Below, piece after piece: positions 46,401-54,149 of a stretch of DNA of 64,000 nucleotides; the stretch's first letter is position 1, and every line of letters begins with the position of its first letter. Source of the stretch: Vibrio sp. Isolate34 (GTDB taxonomy: Bacteria > Pseudomonadota > Gammaproteobacteria > Enterobacterales > Vibrionaceae); the NCBI RefSeq assembly GCF_022397915.1, contig NZ_JAKEUO010000018.1, positions 1,631 to 65,630 of the forward strand. The letters are read 5' to 3'. The position numbers and the translations under genes were made by a program. Below the pieces are notes generated by a model, which was not told where the DNA came from, did not search any database, and saw only the letters and a program-made list of their open reading frames with translations.

Positions 46401-47247
46401 ATGGGTAGCCGTCTTTAAGCTCAACTTTAGCCGCAAGGTTCGCGCTTGCTTGTGGCATATCGAGTTCAAGAGTGGAAACTTCGACCGTATTTTTACCCGC
46501 TCGAGCTTCAAGCCCAAGGTGGTTCACCACAATCGGAGTTTCTTGTTCTAAGGTAAAACGATTAAGATCAAAACGCTCCAGCACAACCTGCAAAGGAATC
46601 CAGACTTCAGGCAATTCAATCGCCGTTTGAGCAGCAGCTTCTGGTTCAACCGTTTCAGCTGGTGCTTCTTCTGTCGATTCTGCGAGCTTAACTTTCAGAT
46701 CATTAAATAAGGTTGGCGATACCGTCAGCTTCTCACCCTGCATACTCAAAGCTGTTGAAAACAGACCCCACTCGATTTCATGCCCTAGAATATTCAGTTT
46801 GATATCAGACAAAGCGATGCGATTGATCACGATTGGTAGCGGCGTTTTCACCGATGTCACTGGCGGAGTCGGTTCAGGTTCTTCTTCAGAGGCTGGAGGT
46901 AATTCCGTAAATGCAAAGTCCAAACCTTGAATCGCTAAGCGGTCGACACACAACTTAGGATCGAGTAAACAGCGAGGATTAATAGCCAAGTTCAGCTTTT
47001 GAACCTTGGTATCGATATGCAGGCTGTCATCTTTAAACTGAACATTATTAAGCGTAAAGCTTGGGAAAAGAGCCCCTTTGGTGCTCTCAACTTTAAGTTG
47101 TGGCAATGCTTTTTCAGCGCCCCATAGCACTGTGTTCAACCCTGGGTTAGTGAACAATACAAAACCGAGCAGGGCTATCAACAACAGCAAAATAGACGTC
47201 AATGAAATCGACGTCCACTTAATGCATTTTCCCATCACTTTGATCAT
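43489..47247 (-). CDS. tamB: Translocation and assembly module TamB
   Basis: A 1252-residue AsmA-like bridge protein. One N-terminal helix (about 13-33) anchors it in the inner membrane; a very long repeated beta-groove follows; the C-terminal DUF490 domain (about the last 350 residues) contacts TamA. Homologues act with YhdP and YdbH in moving phospholipid to the outer membrane and in autotransporter assembly. Its ATG overlaps the tamA stop (ATGA). Pro/Glu-rich linkers lie near 115-130 and 192-210. Confidence 0.94.
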   Translation of the reverse strand: MIKVMGKCIKWTSISLTSILLLLIALLGFVLFTNPGLNTVLWGAEKALPQLKVESTKGALFPSFTLNNVQFKDDSLHIDTKVQKLNLAINPRCLLDPKLCVDRLAIQGLDFAFTELPPASEEEPEPTPPVTSVKTPLPIVINRIALSDIKLNILGHEIEWGLFSTALSMQGEKLTVSPTLFNDLKVKLAESTEEAPAETVEPEAAAQTAIELPEVWIPLQVVLERFDLNRFTLEQETPIVVNHLGLEARAGKNTVEVSTLELDMPQASANLAAKVELKDGYPLDLSLDALVKETDLAGQKLSLKAQGSVANLNLESQFSELIEAKLSGDIQPLEPTLPFDLLLEDGQAQWPLSGKSDYQAAIEKFKANGSLDDFNVQLKGEADGKEIPALTIDLEGKGTTEQIELERLKLNTLGGELNGVVKANWKKLVNWQADVTLKDIQPGLQWPEAEGNISGSIVTSGELTQAGGWAIELPKLDIEGILREYPLDIEGQLSASDRSASGEPKLKTSGLSLAHGVNSIKAQGQLDKQWGMGVAINFPQLDKSVPELKGKVIGNIQLSGPTNEPEVDLALNVDKIDWNSEATLESLSLNGSVVPLPLPEAQADLVLKAKNLTYQDQSVESIDLTVNGGEKKHTVTLDVISDIVSTSLAISGQLIQKPSLVWDGSLDRVKITTQQGPWILDQPVAIKADVDKQYADVQAHCWKQSGSSVCLDEDIRAGKSGEAKLAINQFDFEQIKAFVPKETQLQGLVNATAHAKWSEQGEPEVTVSVDMPKGQVVQQVGEPITLGWESVALNAQLKDNQLNADFKLDVSDNGDLSGTVSLPDILAEDKMVDAAIKLTTFHLDFLQPILGEYSLLKADLESDLQVKGSLMHPQVFGQFSVDGIQVKGDVTPVDVKDGRIDLDFDGYSAKLDANVETPDGHLDIEGSGDWQDLQAWHSNVRVFADELMVDIPPMVKVKVVPDMTIDVTPELAKITGDIALPWGRIVVEDLPPSAVGVSSDQVILNKDLEPENEDTIPFNVMTNINISIGDDFKLSAFGLEGELVGKLNVAQKDQGPFITGEVNIVDGTYQSFGQDLLIEEGKILMNGPPDQPYVAINAIRNPDNTQDDVTAGIRVTGPATEPTIEIYSDPAMPQANALSYILRGQDIDGESNGSMTTTLIGLSLAKSGKVVGEIGEAFGVQDLQLDTAGSGDDSQVTVSGYILPGLQVKYGVGIFNSLGEFTVRYRLMQDLYVEAVSGLDSAVDLLYQFEFE

Positions 47248-48956
47248 AATTCTGGCCCTAAACTAAAGTGCAGTTGGAACTCATCGCCTTTCTCCGCATC
47301 TAGACCCCAAGCAAAATCTAGACTCACAGGACCGACAGGCGATGCCCAGCGAACCCCGACGCCAGTACCGCGTTTCCAATCTGGCTTATCATTAAATGCA
47401 TCACCAATATCATAGAAAGCTGCGCCCCACCAATTTCCAACTAACCGGTATTGGTATTCAAATGAACTGGTAGCAAGGAATTTTGCACCTGTTAATGCGT
47501 CACTTTCATCACGAGGAGAGATGGATTCATAACCATAACCACGAATGCTGTTATCACCACCGGCAAAGAACCTTAGCGAGGGTGACAGCTTCTCAAATTC
47601 ATCGGCAAAGTTCCCGCCGAACTGAAGTCGAGTTAATCCACGATGATTGTTACCAATGCTTCGAATCCATGCTGTTTGTCCTTGAAAACGCACCACCTTG
47701 GTTTCAGACAACAAGGTGTCATCACCGGCTTCAAGCATGATGGTTTGCTTATCGCCCCACATAGGCATTGAGCCACCACGAGTTCGAGTTCGTGAGAAAG
47801 AGATACCCGGCAATACGAATTGCGCCAAGTCATCTTGCAAACCTTGCTCATAGTTCTCGACCAAGTATCGAATGAACACAGTACGTTGCCAGCCATTATC
47901 CAAACGCCAATATCTTTCTAAGGCTAAGTTCGACTCCAAACTTTTGGTATCACGGTTGTCTAGATTCTTCATTCCGTACTTAATTTGATAATAGTCATTA
48001 AGCACGTCGTCCAACGGGATTTTATAGGCTGCTGTAATCGTCTGTTCTGGTTTGGAGATCGATAGGCTGCTATTGAAGCTATGGCCTTGAGCGTTAACCC
48101 AAGGTTTCTTCCATTTGAGGGTGCCTTTTACACCAAGGTCGGTTGATACACCGATACCCGTTTCGATTTGGTTACGCGCTTGCGGAGCCAGGCTCACCTT
48201 CATCGGAATTTCACGACCTTCACCGAGCTGGCTTAAGTCAGGTTCAACAAACACCGAAGAGAACCAATCTGTATTAGACAGGTTTTGGTTGTACTCACCG
48301 ACTTTGGTAATGGAGTAAGGTTCGCCATCTTCAAAGGGTTTAAGCGATTGCACTCTATCGTCTTCGATTTGGCTGCCCGTAACCTGTGTGGTGCCAAAGT
48401 GATAACGGATACCACTGTTATAATGAAGGCGCACATAAGCACGGTTTAATTCAGGGGCAACTTCGAGTTTGCTGACCTCATACGAACCATCAAAATAGCC
48501 TTTCGATAATCCAAGGTTACGTATCGACGATTTTAAGGAGTCATAGTTACCGTGATTCAGGATAGAACCTTTAGACAGATTACTGTTAGCGATTAACGCC
48601 AGAAAGTCGGGATCGTCTTCAGCTTCACCACTCAGCACAATATCTGATGTGTAAATAAGAACAGGCTCACCCTGCTCAACCGTAACGGTTAATTCGGTGT
48701 CGTCTTCAGAGTGAGAGAAAGTGATCGTCGGTTGGTAGTAGCCTAACGCATTCAACGCTTCTTTTATCATAGATTCCACGCGAGATTGGAACCTTAGCGA
48801 AACGGCATACTCTTCTTCAGGGACTGCACTTAGATAAGCATCAACATTATCCTCAAGCGCTCCATCTAGCCCTTTAACCTCAAGGGAAACGTCAGCGAAA
48901 GCGAGCGTCGATGACAGTAGAGTGCCAATCAGAACTGGTAAAGTTTTTCTTATCAT
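47244..48956 (-). CDS. tamA: Outer-membrane assembly protein TamA
   Basis: A 570-residue Omp85-family protein. A signal peptide (ends near TLAFA-DVS) is followed by three POTRA units (about 22-265) and a 16-strand barrel with the conserved RFFAGGDNSIRGYGYESISP stretch (about 461-480), which holds the VRGF/Y-like lid motif. The C-terminus ends in the Phe-containing outer-membrane signature (FQLHFSLGPEL). It is the first gene of tamA-tamB-ytfP. Confidence 0.95.
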   Translation of the reverse strand: MIRKTLPVLIGTLLSSTLAFADVSLEVKGLDGALEDNVDAYLSAVPEEEYAVSLRFQSRVESMIKEALNALGYYQPTITFSHSEDDTELTVTVEQGEPVLIYTSDIVLSGEAEDDPDFLALIANSNLSKGSILNHGNYDSLKSSIRNLGLSKGYFDGSYEVSKLEVAPELNRAYVRLHYNSGIRYHFGTTQVTGSQIEDDRVQSLKPFEDGEPYSITKVGEYNQNLSNTDWFSSVFVEPDLSQLGEGREIPMKVSLAPQARNQIETGIGVSTDLGVKGTLKWKKPWVNAQGHSFNSSLSISKPEQTITAAYKIPLDDVLNDYYQIKYGMKNLDNRDTKSLESNLALERYWRLDNGWQRTVFIRYLVENYEQGLQDDLAQFVLPGISFSRTRTRGGSMPMWGDKQTIMLEAGDDTLLSETKVVRFQGQTAWIRSIGNNHRGLTRLQFGGNFADEFEKLSPSLRFFAGGDNSIRGYGYESISPRDESDALTGAKFLATSSFEYQYRLVGNWWGAAFYDIGDAFNDKPDWKRGTGVGVRWASPVGPVSLDFAWGLDAEKGDEFQLHFSLGPEL

Positions 48957-49151
48957 GTTTAATTGGTGAAGAAGTTATCAATACGTTAATAAGTGAAAAG
49001 AAATAATACCGCTAAAAAGGCATTGAGTCTGTAATAAATCTGGTAATAACGCGGTCTAATTTAAAGACTTAATCAATATAAACCAACAGTTAATATGAAC
49101 CTACCGTTCATAAAAGCCAACGCGGTAAACGTATGCGAATAGGAATATAAC

Positions 49152-49781
49152 ATGCAAAACAAACAACAACTGGTTTCTGCAGCAACCGCATTACCGGGAA
49201 ATGCTGATCCAATCCGAATTACTGAGCGCCACTTCGTCAATCAAACTGACTTACTCGCTGCTCCTACAGGTTCCCAACAAGAAGTCCTGCTTGGTATGGG
49301 GTGCTTCTGGGGAGCTGAGCGTTTGTTTTGGCAATTAGATGGCGTGATTTCAACATCCGTTGGCTACGCTGGTGGTTACACTAGCAACCCAACCTATGAA
49401 CAAGTGTGTACAGGCCAAACAGGCCACACTGAAGTCGTTCGTGTCATATTCGATAGCGAACAGATCTCTTTAGCGCGAATACTAGAGACTTTCTGGGAGC
49501 GTCATGACCCAACTCAAGGCATGCGCCAAGGCAACGACTTAGGAACTCAGTACCGCTCCGCTATCTACACTTTCAGCGAAGAACAACAGTCTATCGCCGA
49601 GCACTCTAAACAAGAATATCAAAGAGCAATGACTGAATCTTTAGGCAACGAGATCACGACGGAAGTTCTACCTGCGGGAAAATATTTTTTTGCTGAAACC
49701 TACCACCAGCAATACCTAGCTAAAAACCCTAACGGTTACTGCGGACTAGGTGGAACAGGGGTTTGCTTCCCGCCACAATAG
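49152..49781 (+). CDS. msrA: Peptide methionine sulfoxide reductase MsrA
   Basis: A 209-residue reductase of methionine-S-sulfoxide. Catalytic Cys51 is in GMGCFWGAE; the resolving cysteines lie in the GYCGLGGTGVCFPP tail (Cys197 and Cys206 or so). The N-terminal extension of about 40 residues is as in E. coli MsrA. It diverges from tamA. Confidence 0.96.
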   Translation: MQNKQQLVSAATALPGNADPIRITERHFVNQTDLLAAPTGSQQEVLLGMGCFWGAERLFWQLDGVISTSVGYAGGYTSNPTYEQVCTGQTGHTEVVRVIFDSEQISLARILETFWERHDPTQGMRQGNDLGTQYRSAIYTFSEEQQSIAEHSKQEYQRAMTESLGNEITTEVLPAGKYFFAETYHQQYLAKNPNGYCGLGGTGVCFPPQ

Positions 49782-49818
49782 AGGGCAGTTAGGCACCCTA
49801 CCTCAAACGATATCCATT

Positions 49819-49848
49819 AAAAAAGGGCTTCCATTAGGAAGCCCTTTT
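49819..49848. terminator. Terminator between msrA and ytfK
   Basis: The stem aaaaagggcttcc / ggaagccctttt with a short loop and T-run; it can also serve ytfK on the other strand. Confidence 0.8.
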
Positions 49849-49872
49849 CGTTGTTAATCTATTTGAAGCAAG

Positions 49873-49909
49873 ACCAATCAATAAAGCTCAGTTATTTACT
49901 ACGATTGGT
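49873..49909. repeat. Short ACCAATC...GATTGGT inverted-repeat element
   Basis: ACCAATC (49873-49879) and GATTGGT (49903-49909) face each other across 23 bp. The right end (TTACTACGATTGGTAT) matches the right end of the element at 54993-55071. It touches the 3' end of ytfK. Elements with these ends look dispersed, of the small MITE or repeat-palindrome kind. Confidence 0.5.
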
Positions 49910-49910
49910 A

Positions 49911-50111
49911 TTACATAGGCAGAGCAGCAATCGTGCCGTTCACTTCTTTAAAAATAGTAAGCTTTTGTTTGTCAGAGACTTCAGGAAGAAGCACCTTGCC
50001 TTGGTCGAAGCGAAACTCTCCAACACCTTCGATGGCAAACTGGCCCTTGAACAGGACTTTAACGAAACGCGCCACTTGATGTGGGCGGTAAGTAGAAAAT
50101 TTTCTTAACAT
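49911..50111 (-). CDS. ytfK: YtfK (DUF1107), stringent response modulator homologue
   Basis: A 66-residue protein that aligns end to end with E. coli YtfK: YRPHQVARFVKVLFKGQFAI, VGEFRFDQGKVLLP and the KLTIFKEVN stretch correspond. In E. coli YtfK binds SpoT and tips it toward (p)ppGpp synthesis under phosphate or fatty-acid starvation. It is encoded opposite to msrA and ytfJ, with a strong promoter about 125 bp upstream (50240-50267), leaving a long 5' leader. Confidence 0.85.
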   Translation of the reverse strand: MLRKFSTYRPHQVARFVKVLFKGQFAIEGVGEFRFDQGKVLLPEVSDKQKLTIFKEVNGTIAALPM

Positions 50112-50239
50112 ATTACAACCTCAATTCCATTTGAGTACTACTGTCATGCACCTGAACACGACCGTATTCTAAGCACATTTAATCGCTAATTCCTTTAGCA
50201 AACAGCAAGATAATCTGTTGTTCATCTTGATATCGTTGC

Positions 50240-50267
50240 ATTATACCCTTTGGTAACAAGCCTGCAA
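50240..50267 (-). promoter_or_regulatory. Promoter of ytfK
   Basis: Minus-strand -35 TTGCAG (50262-50267) and consensus -10 TATAAT (50240-50245) have a 16-bp spacer. The start would give a leader of about 120 bases before the ytfK ATG. Confidence 0.6.
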
Positions 50268-50363
50268 CTTATTTCCACATCGTACGATAAAAAAGTTAAA
50301 GAGGCATTTTTCAAATTTCATATTATACTTCCAGTGCAAACCAATAAGCGGAACAAAAATATA

Positions 50364-50915
50364 ATGAAAAACAAAACTCTACTGGCTTTTCTAGCCGCAG
50401 CCTCTCCACTCTTCGCCAATGCTCACAATCTATCTGTAGGTTCAACTCTACCTGCTGTCGATGTTAGCAACTATGGTGAAATCGTTCTAAACGACGGTAA
50501 TACCGGATATCAAGCTTGGGCAACCAGCAATCTCCTAGGTAAAGTTCGCGTCGTTCAAGCTATCGCTGGCCGTAGCAGCTCTAAAGAGCTAAACGCACCA
50601 CTGATGGCAGCCATTACCGCATCGAAGTTCTCAGAAGACAGCTACCAAACCACGACCATCATCAACCAAGATGATGCTATCTGGGGTACGGGTTCTTTTG
50701 TTAAATCGTCAGCAGAAAGCAGCAAAGAAGAATTTCCATGGTCTTCTATGGTGTTAGATGAAGATGGCACCGTTGCTTCATCTTGGGCTCTGAAAGAAGA
50801 GAGCTCAGCGATTATCGTTCAGGACAAACAAGGAAAAATCTTGTTTGTTAAAGAAGGTGCGCTTAACGAATCAGAGGTCACGCAAGTCATTGAATTGATT
50901 AAAGCGAGTCTTTAA
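50364..50915 (+). CDS. ytfJ: YtfJ-family periplasmic protein
   Basis: A 183-residue protein when started at ATG 50364, which opens a signal peptide ending near FANA-HNL; a longer frame from 50250 lacks support. It follows E. coli YtfJ closely (LVGKVRVLQHIAGR- and YQTTTIVNTDDAI-like stretches) and looks thioredoxin-like in fold but has no CxxC. Function unknown. The hairpin at 50948-50983 ends it and doubles as a Zur-type operator for the next operon. Confidence 0.88.
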   Translation: MKNKTLLAFLAAASPLFANAHNLSVGSTLPAVDVSNYGEIVLNDGNTGYQAWATSNLLGKVRVVQAIAGRSSSKELNAPLMAAITASKFSEDSYQTTTIINQDDAIWGTGSFVKSSAESSKEEFPWSSMVLDEDGTVASSWALKEESSAIIVQDKQGKILFVKEGALNESEVTQVIELIKASL

Positions 50916-50947
50916 TCAGATATTCACCTCTTTTTCGAGACCTTATC

Positions 50948-50983
50948 AAAGGATATTGTTATATTATAACAGTATCCTTTTTT
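50948..50983 (+). terminator. Terminator of ytfJ, overlapping the Zur operator
   Basis: The arms aaaggatattgttata and tataacagtatccttt form a 16-bp stem (one mismatch) around a single T, followed by a run of T. The loop must open by a few base pairs in RNA. It lies 33 bp past the ytfJ stop and shares all its palindrome with the operator feature. Confidence 0.5.
50951..50977 (+). promoter_or_regulatory. Zur operator
   Basis: A 27-bp palindrome with 12 of 13 arm positions paired; its core TGTTATATTATAACA matches the gammaproteobacterial Zur box. It lies 28 bp before the first gene of a zinc-binding operon, so Zn-loaded Zur would cover the promoter and zinc starvation would release it. The function of the downstream genes strengthens the call. 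Confidence 0.75.
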
Positions 50984-51005
50984 AATTCTGTGGTTAATCA
51001 TCCTC

Positions 51006-51296
51006 ATGTGGCAAGACACACCCAACAATGTGAAACGCAAAACAGGCTTCTTGCTTGGGCTGATGCTCATGCTAAGCGTGTTAGCCGCAACACACATGGT
51101 GGACATTGACCCAGAGCACCACACCTCACATCACTGTGAGCTGTTTTCGATAAATCAGTTCATTACTGCGCACTCGCTGCCACAAGTTCCAGAGTTTCAT
51201 TCAGAGTTTACTGTCGTTATCACAGAGTCAGTAACCTCACTACAGCGCCTCTATTTCGCCTATCTAGCGCGCTCTCCTCCTGTCAAAAACACTTAA
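51006..51296 (+). CDS. DUF2607 family protein, first gene of the zinc operon
   Basis: A 96-residue protein with one N-terminal hydrophobic segment (about 14-30, signal or anchor), then a short His-rich piece (DPEHHTSHHCE, about 35-45) that could bind zinc. It resembles the Vibrio-specific DUF2607 family. The ATG at 51006 has no clear ribosome-binding site, so the start could be an ATG inside the hydrophobic stretch. It lies directly behind the Zur operator and 42 bp before zrgA. Confidence 0.6.
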   Translation: MWQDTPNNVKRKTGFLLGLMLMLSVLAATHMVDIDPEHHTSHHCELFSINQFITAHSLPQVPEFHSEFTVVITESVTSLQRLYFAYLARSPPVKNT

Positions 51297-51338
51297 TTAC
51301 CACTACTTTTTAATTAACCTTTATTCAGGAAACAAAAC

Positions 51339-52022
51339 ATGAAACCTTCTATTTTAGCCGTTGTTATCGGCATGACTGTCTCTACTAATGTTCTAGCAAA
51401 CGAAGAATTCCGCTCTCATGGTGCGCACGTACATGGTCAAGTTGAAGTAAACATCGCTCAAGATGGACAAGAACTGCTTGTTGAAGTAACAGCACCAGGT
51501 GCCGATGTGGTTGGCTTTGAACATGCTCCAGAAACTGCTGAGCAAAAGAAAGTGTTTGAGCAAGCTATCGCACAACTGAACAAGCCAGACGAACTGTTTA
51601 GCTTTAACAATGCGAGTTGTACTCTGAAATTTAAATCAGTGACTAACACGCTAGAAGGCGATCATGATGATCATGAAGGCCATGACCACGCTGAACACGG
51701 TCATGATGACCACGAAGGCCATGACCACGCTGAGCACGATCATGACGATCACAAAGACCATGACCATGCTGAACACGATCATGACGACCACGAAGGTCAC
51801 GATCACCACGACCATGAAGGCCATGACCACTCAGAAGGTGGCCACGGTGAGTTCACTGTTGAGTACCACTATGAATGTTCAGATGTTGCTAAGCTAGACA
51901 CAGTCAGCACTCAGTGGTTCTCTAAATTCAGCAACACTGAAAAAATAACGGTGAACCTACTAACAGACACTGCTCAAGTGCAAGAAGTACTTAACGCAGA
52001 GCGTATTAGTTTCAGATTCTAA
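51339..52022 (+). CDS. zrgA: Zinc-binding periplasmic protein ZrgA (DUF2796)
   Basis: A 227-residue secreted protein. The signal peptide ends near NVLA-NEE. Two DUF2796 parts (about 25-105 and 170-227) flank a His/Asp-rich insert at 108-169 made of four 13-residue units (DDHEGHDHAEHxH). In V. cholerae a Zur-controlled ZrgABCDE system serves as a second zinc uptake route besides ZnuABC; this gene and its neighbours match that kind of locus. The ribosome-binding site is AGGAAAC. Confidence 0.85.
   Translation: MKPSILAVVIGMTVSTNVLANEEFRSHGAHVHGQVEVNIAQDGQELLVEVTAPGADVVGFEHAPETAEQKKVFEQAIAQLNKPDELFSFNNASCTLKFKSVTNTLEGDHDDHEGHDHAEHGHDDHEGHDHAEHDHDDHKDHDHAEHDHDDHEGHDHHDHEGHDHSEGGHGEFTVEYHYECSDVAKLDTVSTQWFSKFSNTEKITVNLLTDTAQVQEVLNAERISFRF
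51660..51845 (+). repeat. 39-bp tandem repeats coding the His-rich insert of ZrgA
   Basis: Four in-frame copies of about 39 bp encode DDHEGHDHAEHxH-type units. They vary by few bases (GAACAC/GAGCAC, GAT/GAC), so the copies could gain or lose units by slippage without a frameshift. Confidence 0.75.
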
Positions 52023-52162
52023 TCACTCCTAGATCGGATTAAACGTAAATAAGCAGCCAAGTAAGTACCTACTTACTTGGCTGTTCAAATCGGTGTGTTC
52101 TAGGGAATTTATGCTGCTAATTGCTGTGCCTTAGATACACCGCTTTAATTATTGGAGCTCGC

Positions 52163-52879
52163 ATGTCTTCTGACAGTTCATCACTTGTGGTCAAACTCGA
52201 AAATATTAGCTTTCGTTGGAAGCCAGAATTACCGCCAACACTAGAGATCCCTTCTCTGCACATCCAAGCTCAAGAGCACCTTTTCATAAAAGGGCCAAGT
52301 GGTTGTGGCAAATCCACATTGCTGGGCCTGCTGACTGGAATCAACCAAGCCGAACAAGGTGAAGTTTCTATCTTAGGCCAAGACCTGACTCAGCTTACAC
52401 CTCGTCAAAGAGACAAATTCAGAGCCGACCATATCGGTTATATCTTTCAACAATTTAACCTGCTCCCTTACCTATCAGTCATCGACAACGTGACGCTTCC
52501 TTGCCAGTTCTCAACTATTCGCAAGCAACAAGTCACAGAAAGTAAGAACAGCCTGCAAGCCACTGCTCAAGACCTATTGTTACGACTAAAGCTGCCTCAA
52601 GCTCTAATGGATAAACCTGTTACTGAGCTGAGTATTGGCCAACAACAACGTGTCGCTGCAGCCCGCGCCCTAATCGGACAGCCTAAAATCATCATTGCAG
52701 ATGAACCAACATCCGCATTGGATCATGACAACCGAGAAGCCTTTATCGAACTGTTGCTAGAACAAGCCAATCAAGCAGGTTCTACTCTTATCTTTGTGAG
52801 TCACGATCCAACACTCGAAAAATTGTTCACTCGAACCATAGATTTAAAAACCGTTAACCAAGCTAAGGTTGTCGTATGA
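52163..52879 (+). CDS. ABC transporter ATPase of the zinc operon (LolD/MacB type)
   Basis: A 238-residue ATPase started at ATG 52163 (ribosome-binding site TTGGAG). Walker A GPSGCGKST (about 43-51), signature LSIGQQQRVAAARAL and Walker B KIIIADEPTSALD are intact. The sequence is of the LolD/MacB branch rather than the ZnuC branch. It overlaps the permease by ATGA and lies 141 bp after zrgA in the same direction. Confidence 0.88.
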   Translation: MSSDSSSLVVKLENISFRWKPELPPTLEIPSLHIQAQEHLFIKGPSGCGKSTLLGLLTGINQAEQGEVSILGQDLTQLTPRQRDKFRADHIGYIFQQFNLLPYLSVIDNVTLPCQFSTIRKQQVTESKNSLQATAQDLLLRLKLPQALMDKPVTELSIGQQQRVAAARALIGQPKIIIADEPTSALDHDNREAFIELLLEQANQAGSTLIFVSHDPTLEKLFTRTIDLKTVNQAKVVV

Positions 52880-54135
52880 AAGTAATTACTCACTTAGCCT
52901 TAAAAAGCGTACTCAATCGTAAAGCCACGGCTATTCTGACCATTCTCACTGTAGCAGTGTCCGTCATTCTCTTGCTCGGTGTGGAACGCGTTAGAACCGA
53001 AGCAAAAAGCAGCTTTGCCAATACGATTTCAGGTACTGATCTGATCGTCGGTGGCCGCTCTGGTCAGGTAAACTTGCTGCTTTATTCTGTATTTCGAATT
53101 GGCAATGCGACCAACAATATCGACTGGAAAAGCTATCAAGAATTTAGCCAACATAACGCAGTAAAGTGGGCGATCCCTATCTCACTAGGCGACTCTCACA
53201 AAGGCTTCCGCGTAATGGGCACCAACCATAGCTACTTTGAAAACTATCGCTATGGAAGTAAGCAACCACTTACTTTTCAGGAAGGAAAAGAATTCAATCA
53301 ACTATTTGATGTAGTTATTGGTGCCGATGTCGCGAAGAAGTTAGATTACAAGATTGGTGATCACATCATTCTGGCGCACGGTATCAGTGATGTTGCCTTC
53401 AGTCGCCACGACAATCTGCCCTTCACAATTGTGGGCATACTCGCGCCAACCGGAACGCCGGTAGATAAAACCGTGCATGTTTCGTTAGAGGCCATTGAAG
53501 CGATTCACGTTGGCTGGGAATCGGGTGCCAACTTAGGACACACACCGGATGCTGAAGCGCTGAAACAACGTGACTTTCAACCAAAGCAGATTACTGCGAT
53601 GATGGTTGGCCTTAAATCGAAGATCCAAACCTTTGCACTGCAACGAGAAATCAACAACTACCGCCAAGAGCCATTGAGCGCCATTATGCCGGGCATTGCT
53701 CTGCATGAATTGTGGGGAATGATGGCCGTCGCAGAACAAGCGCTATTAATTGTGTCAGGGTTTGTTGTAATCGCGGGACTGTTAGGGATGCTAAGTAGCC
53801 TACTCACTAGCTTGCAAGAAAGACGTCGAGAGATGGCCATTTTGCGTGCGATGGGCGCACGACCTCGCCATGTATTTGGTTTGCTAATTAGTGAAGCCAG
53901 TGCACTGACCTTCCTCGGTATCACATTAGGTGTTGCAGTCTTGTTTGCTCTGATCGCAGTAGTTGCTCCTATTGTGCAACAAAGTTATGGTATCAACATA
54001 TCGATATCCGCAATCACACCTCATGAGTGGAAACTGCTTATGTTGGTGCAAGTTGCCGGAATCATTATCGGCTTTATTCCCGCTTTCCGGGCTTACCGTC
54101 AGTCATTGTCTGATGGCATGACGATTCGAATCTAA
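52876..54135 (+). CDS. FtsX/MacB-type ABC permease of the zinc operon
   Basis: A 419-residue permease with one N-terminal helix (about 17-38), a large periplasmic MacB-PCD-like domain (about 40-270) and three C-terminal helices (FtsX domain, about 283-410). The motif REMAILRAMGARPRHVFGLLI (about 317-337) is the ATPase-coupling region. Such four-helix permeases usually work by mechanotransmission and not by passing small solutes through a pore, so its role in zinc uptake is indirect or unknown. Confidence 0.87.
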   Translation: MKVITHLALKSVLNRKATAILTILTVAVSVILLLGVERVRTEAKSSFANTISGTDLIVGGRSGQVNLLLYSVFRIGNATNNIDWKSYQEFSQHNAVKWAIPISLGDSHKGFRVMGTNHSYFENYRYGSKQPLTFQEGKEFNQLFDVVIGADVAKKLDYKIGDHIILAHGISDVAFSRHDNLPFTIVGILAPTGTPVDKTVHVSLEAIEAIHVGWESGANLGHTPDAEALKQRDFQPKQITAMMVGLKSKIQTFALQREINNYRQEPLSAIMPGIALHELWGMMAVAEQALLIVSGFVVIAGLLGMLSSLLTSLQERRREMAILRAMGARPRHVFGLLISEASALTFLGITLGVAVLFALIAVVAPIVQQSYGINISISAITPHEWKLLMLVQVAGIIIGFIPAFRAYRQSLSDGMTIRI

Positions 54136-54149
54136 ATTAGGAACCTAAG

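Noticed and set aside
51660..51845. The tandem repeats as a possible CRISPR or minisatellite locus
   Set aside because: They are in-frame coding repeats of a His-rich domain, with no spacers.
51664..51897. A Met/Thr-rich 77-codon frame inside zrgA
   Set aside because: An out-of-frame reading of the His-rich repeats; it has no start signals.
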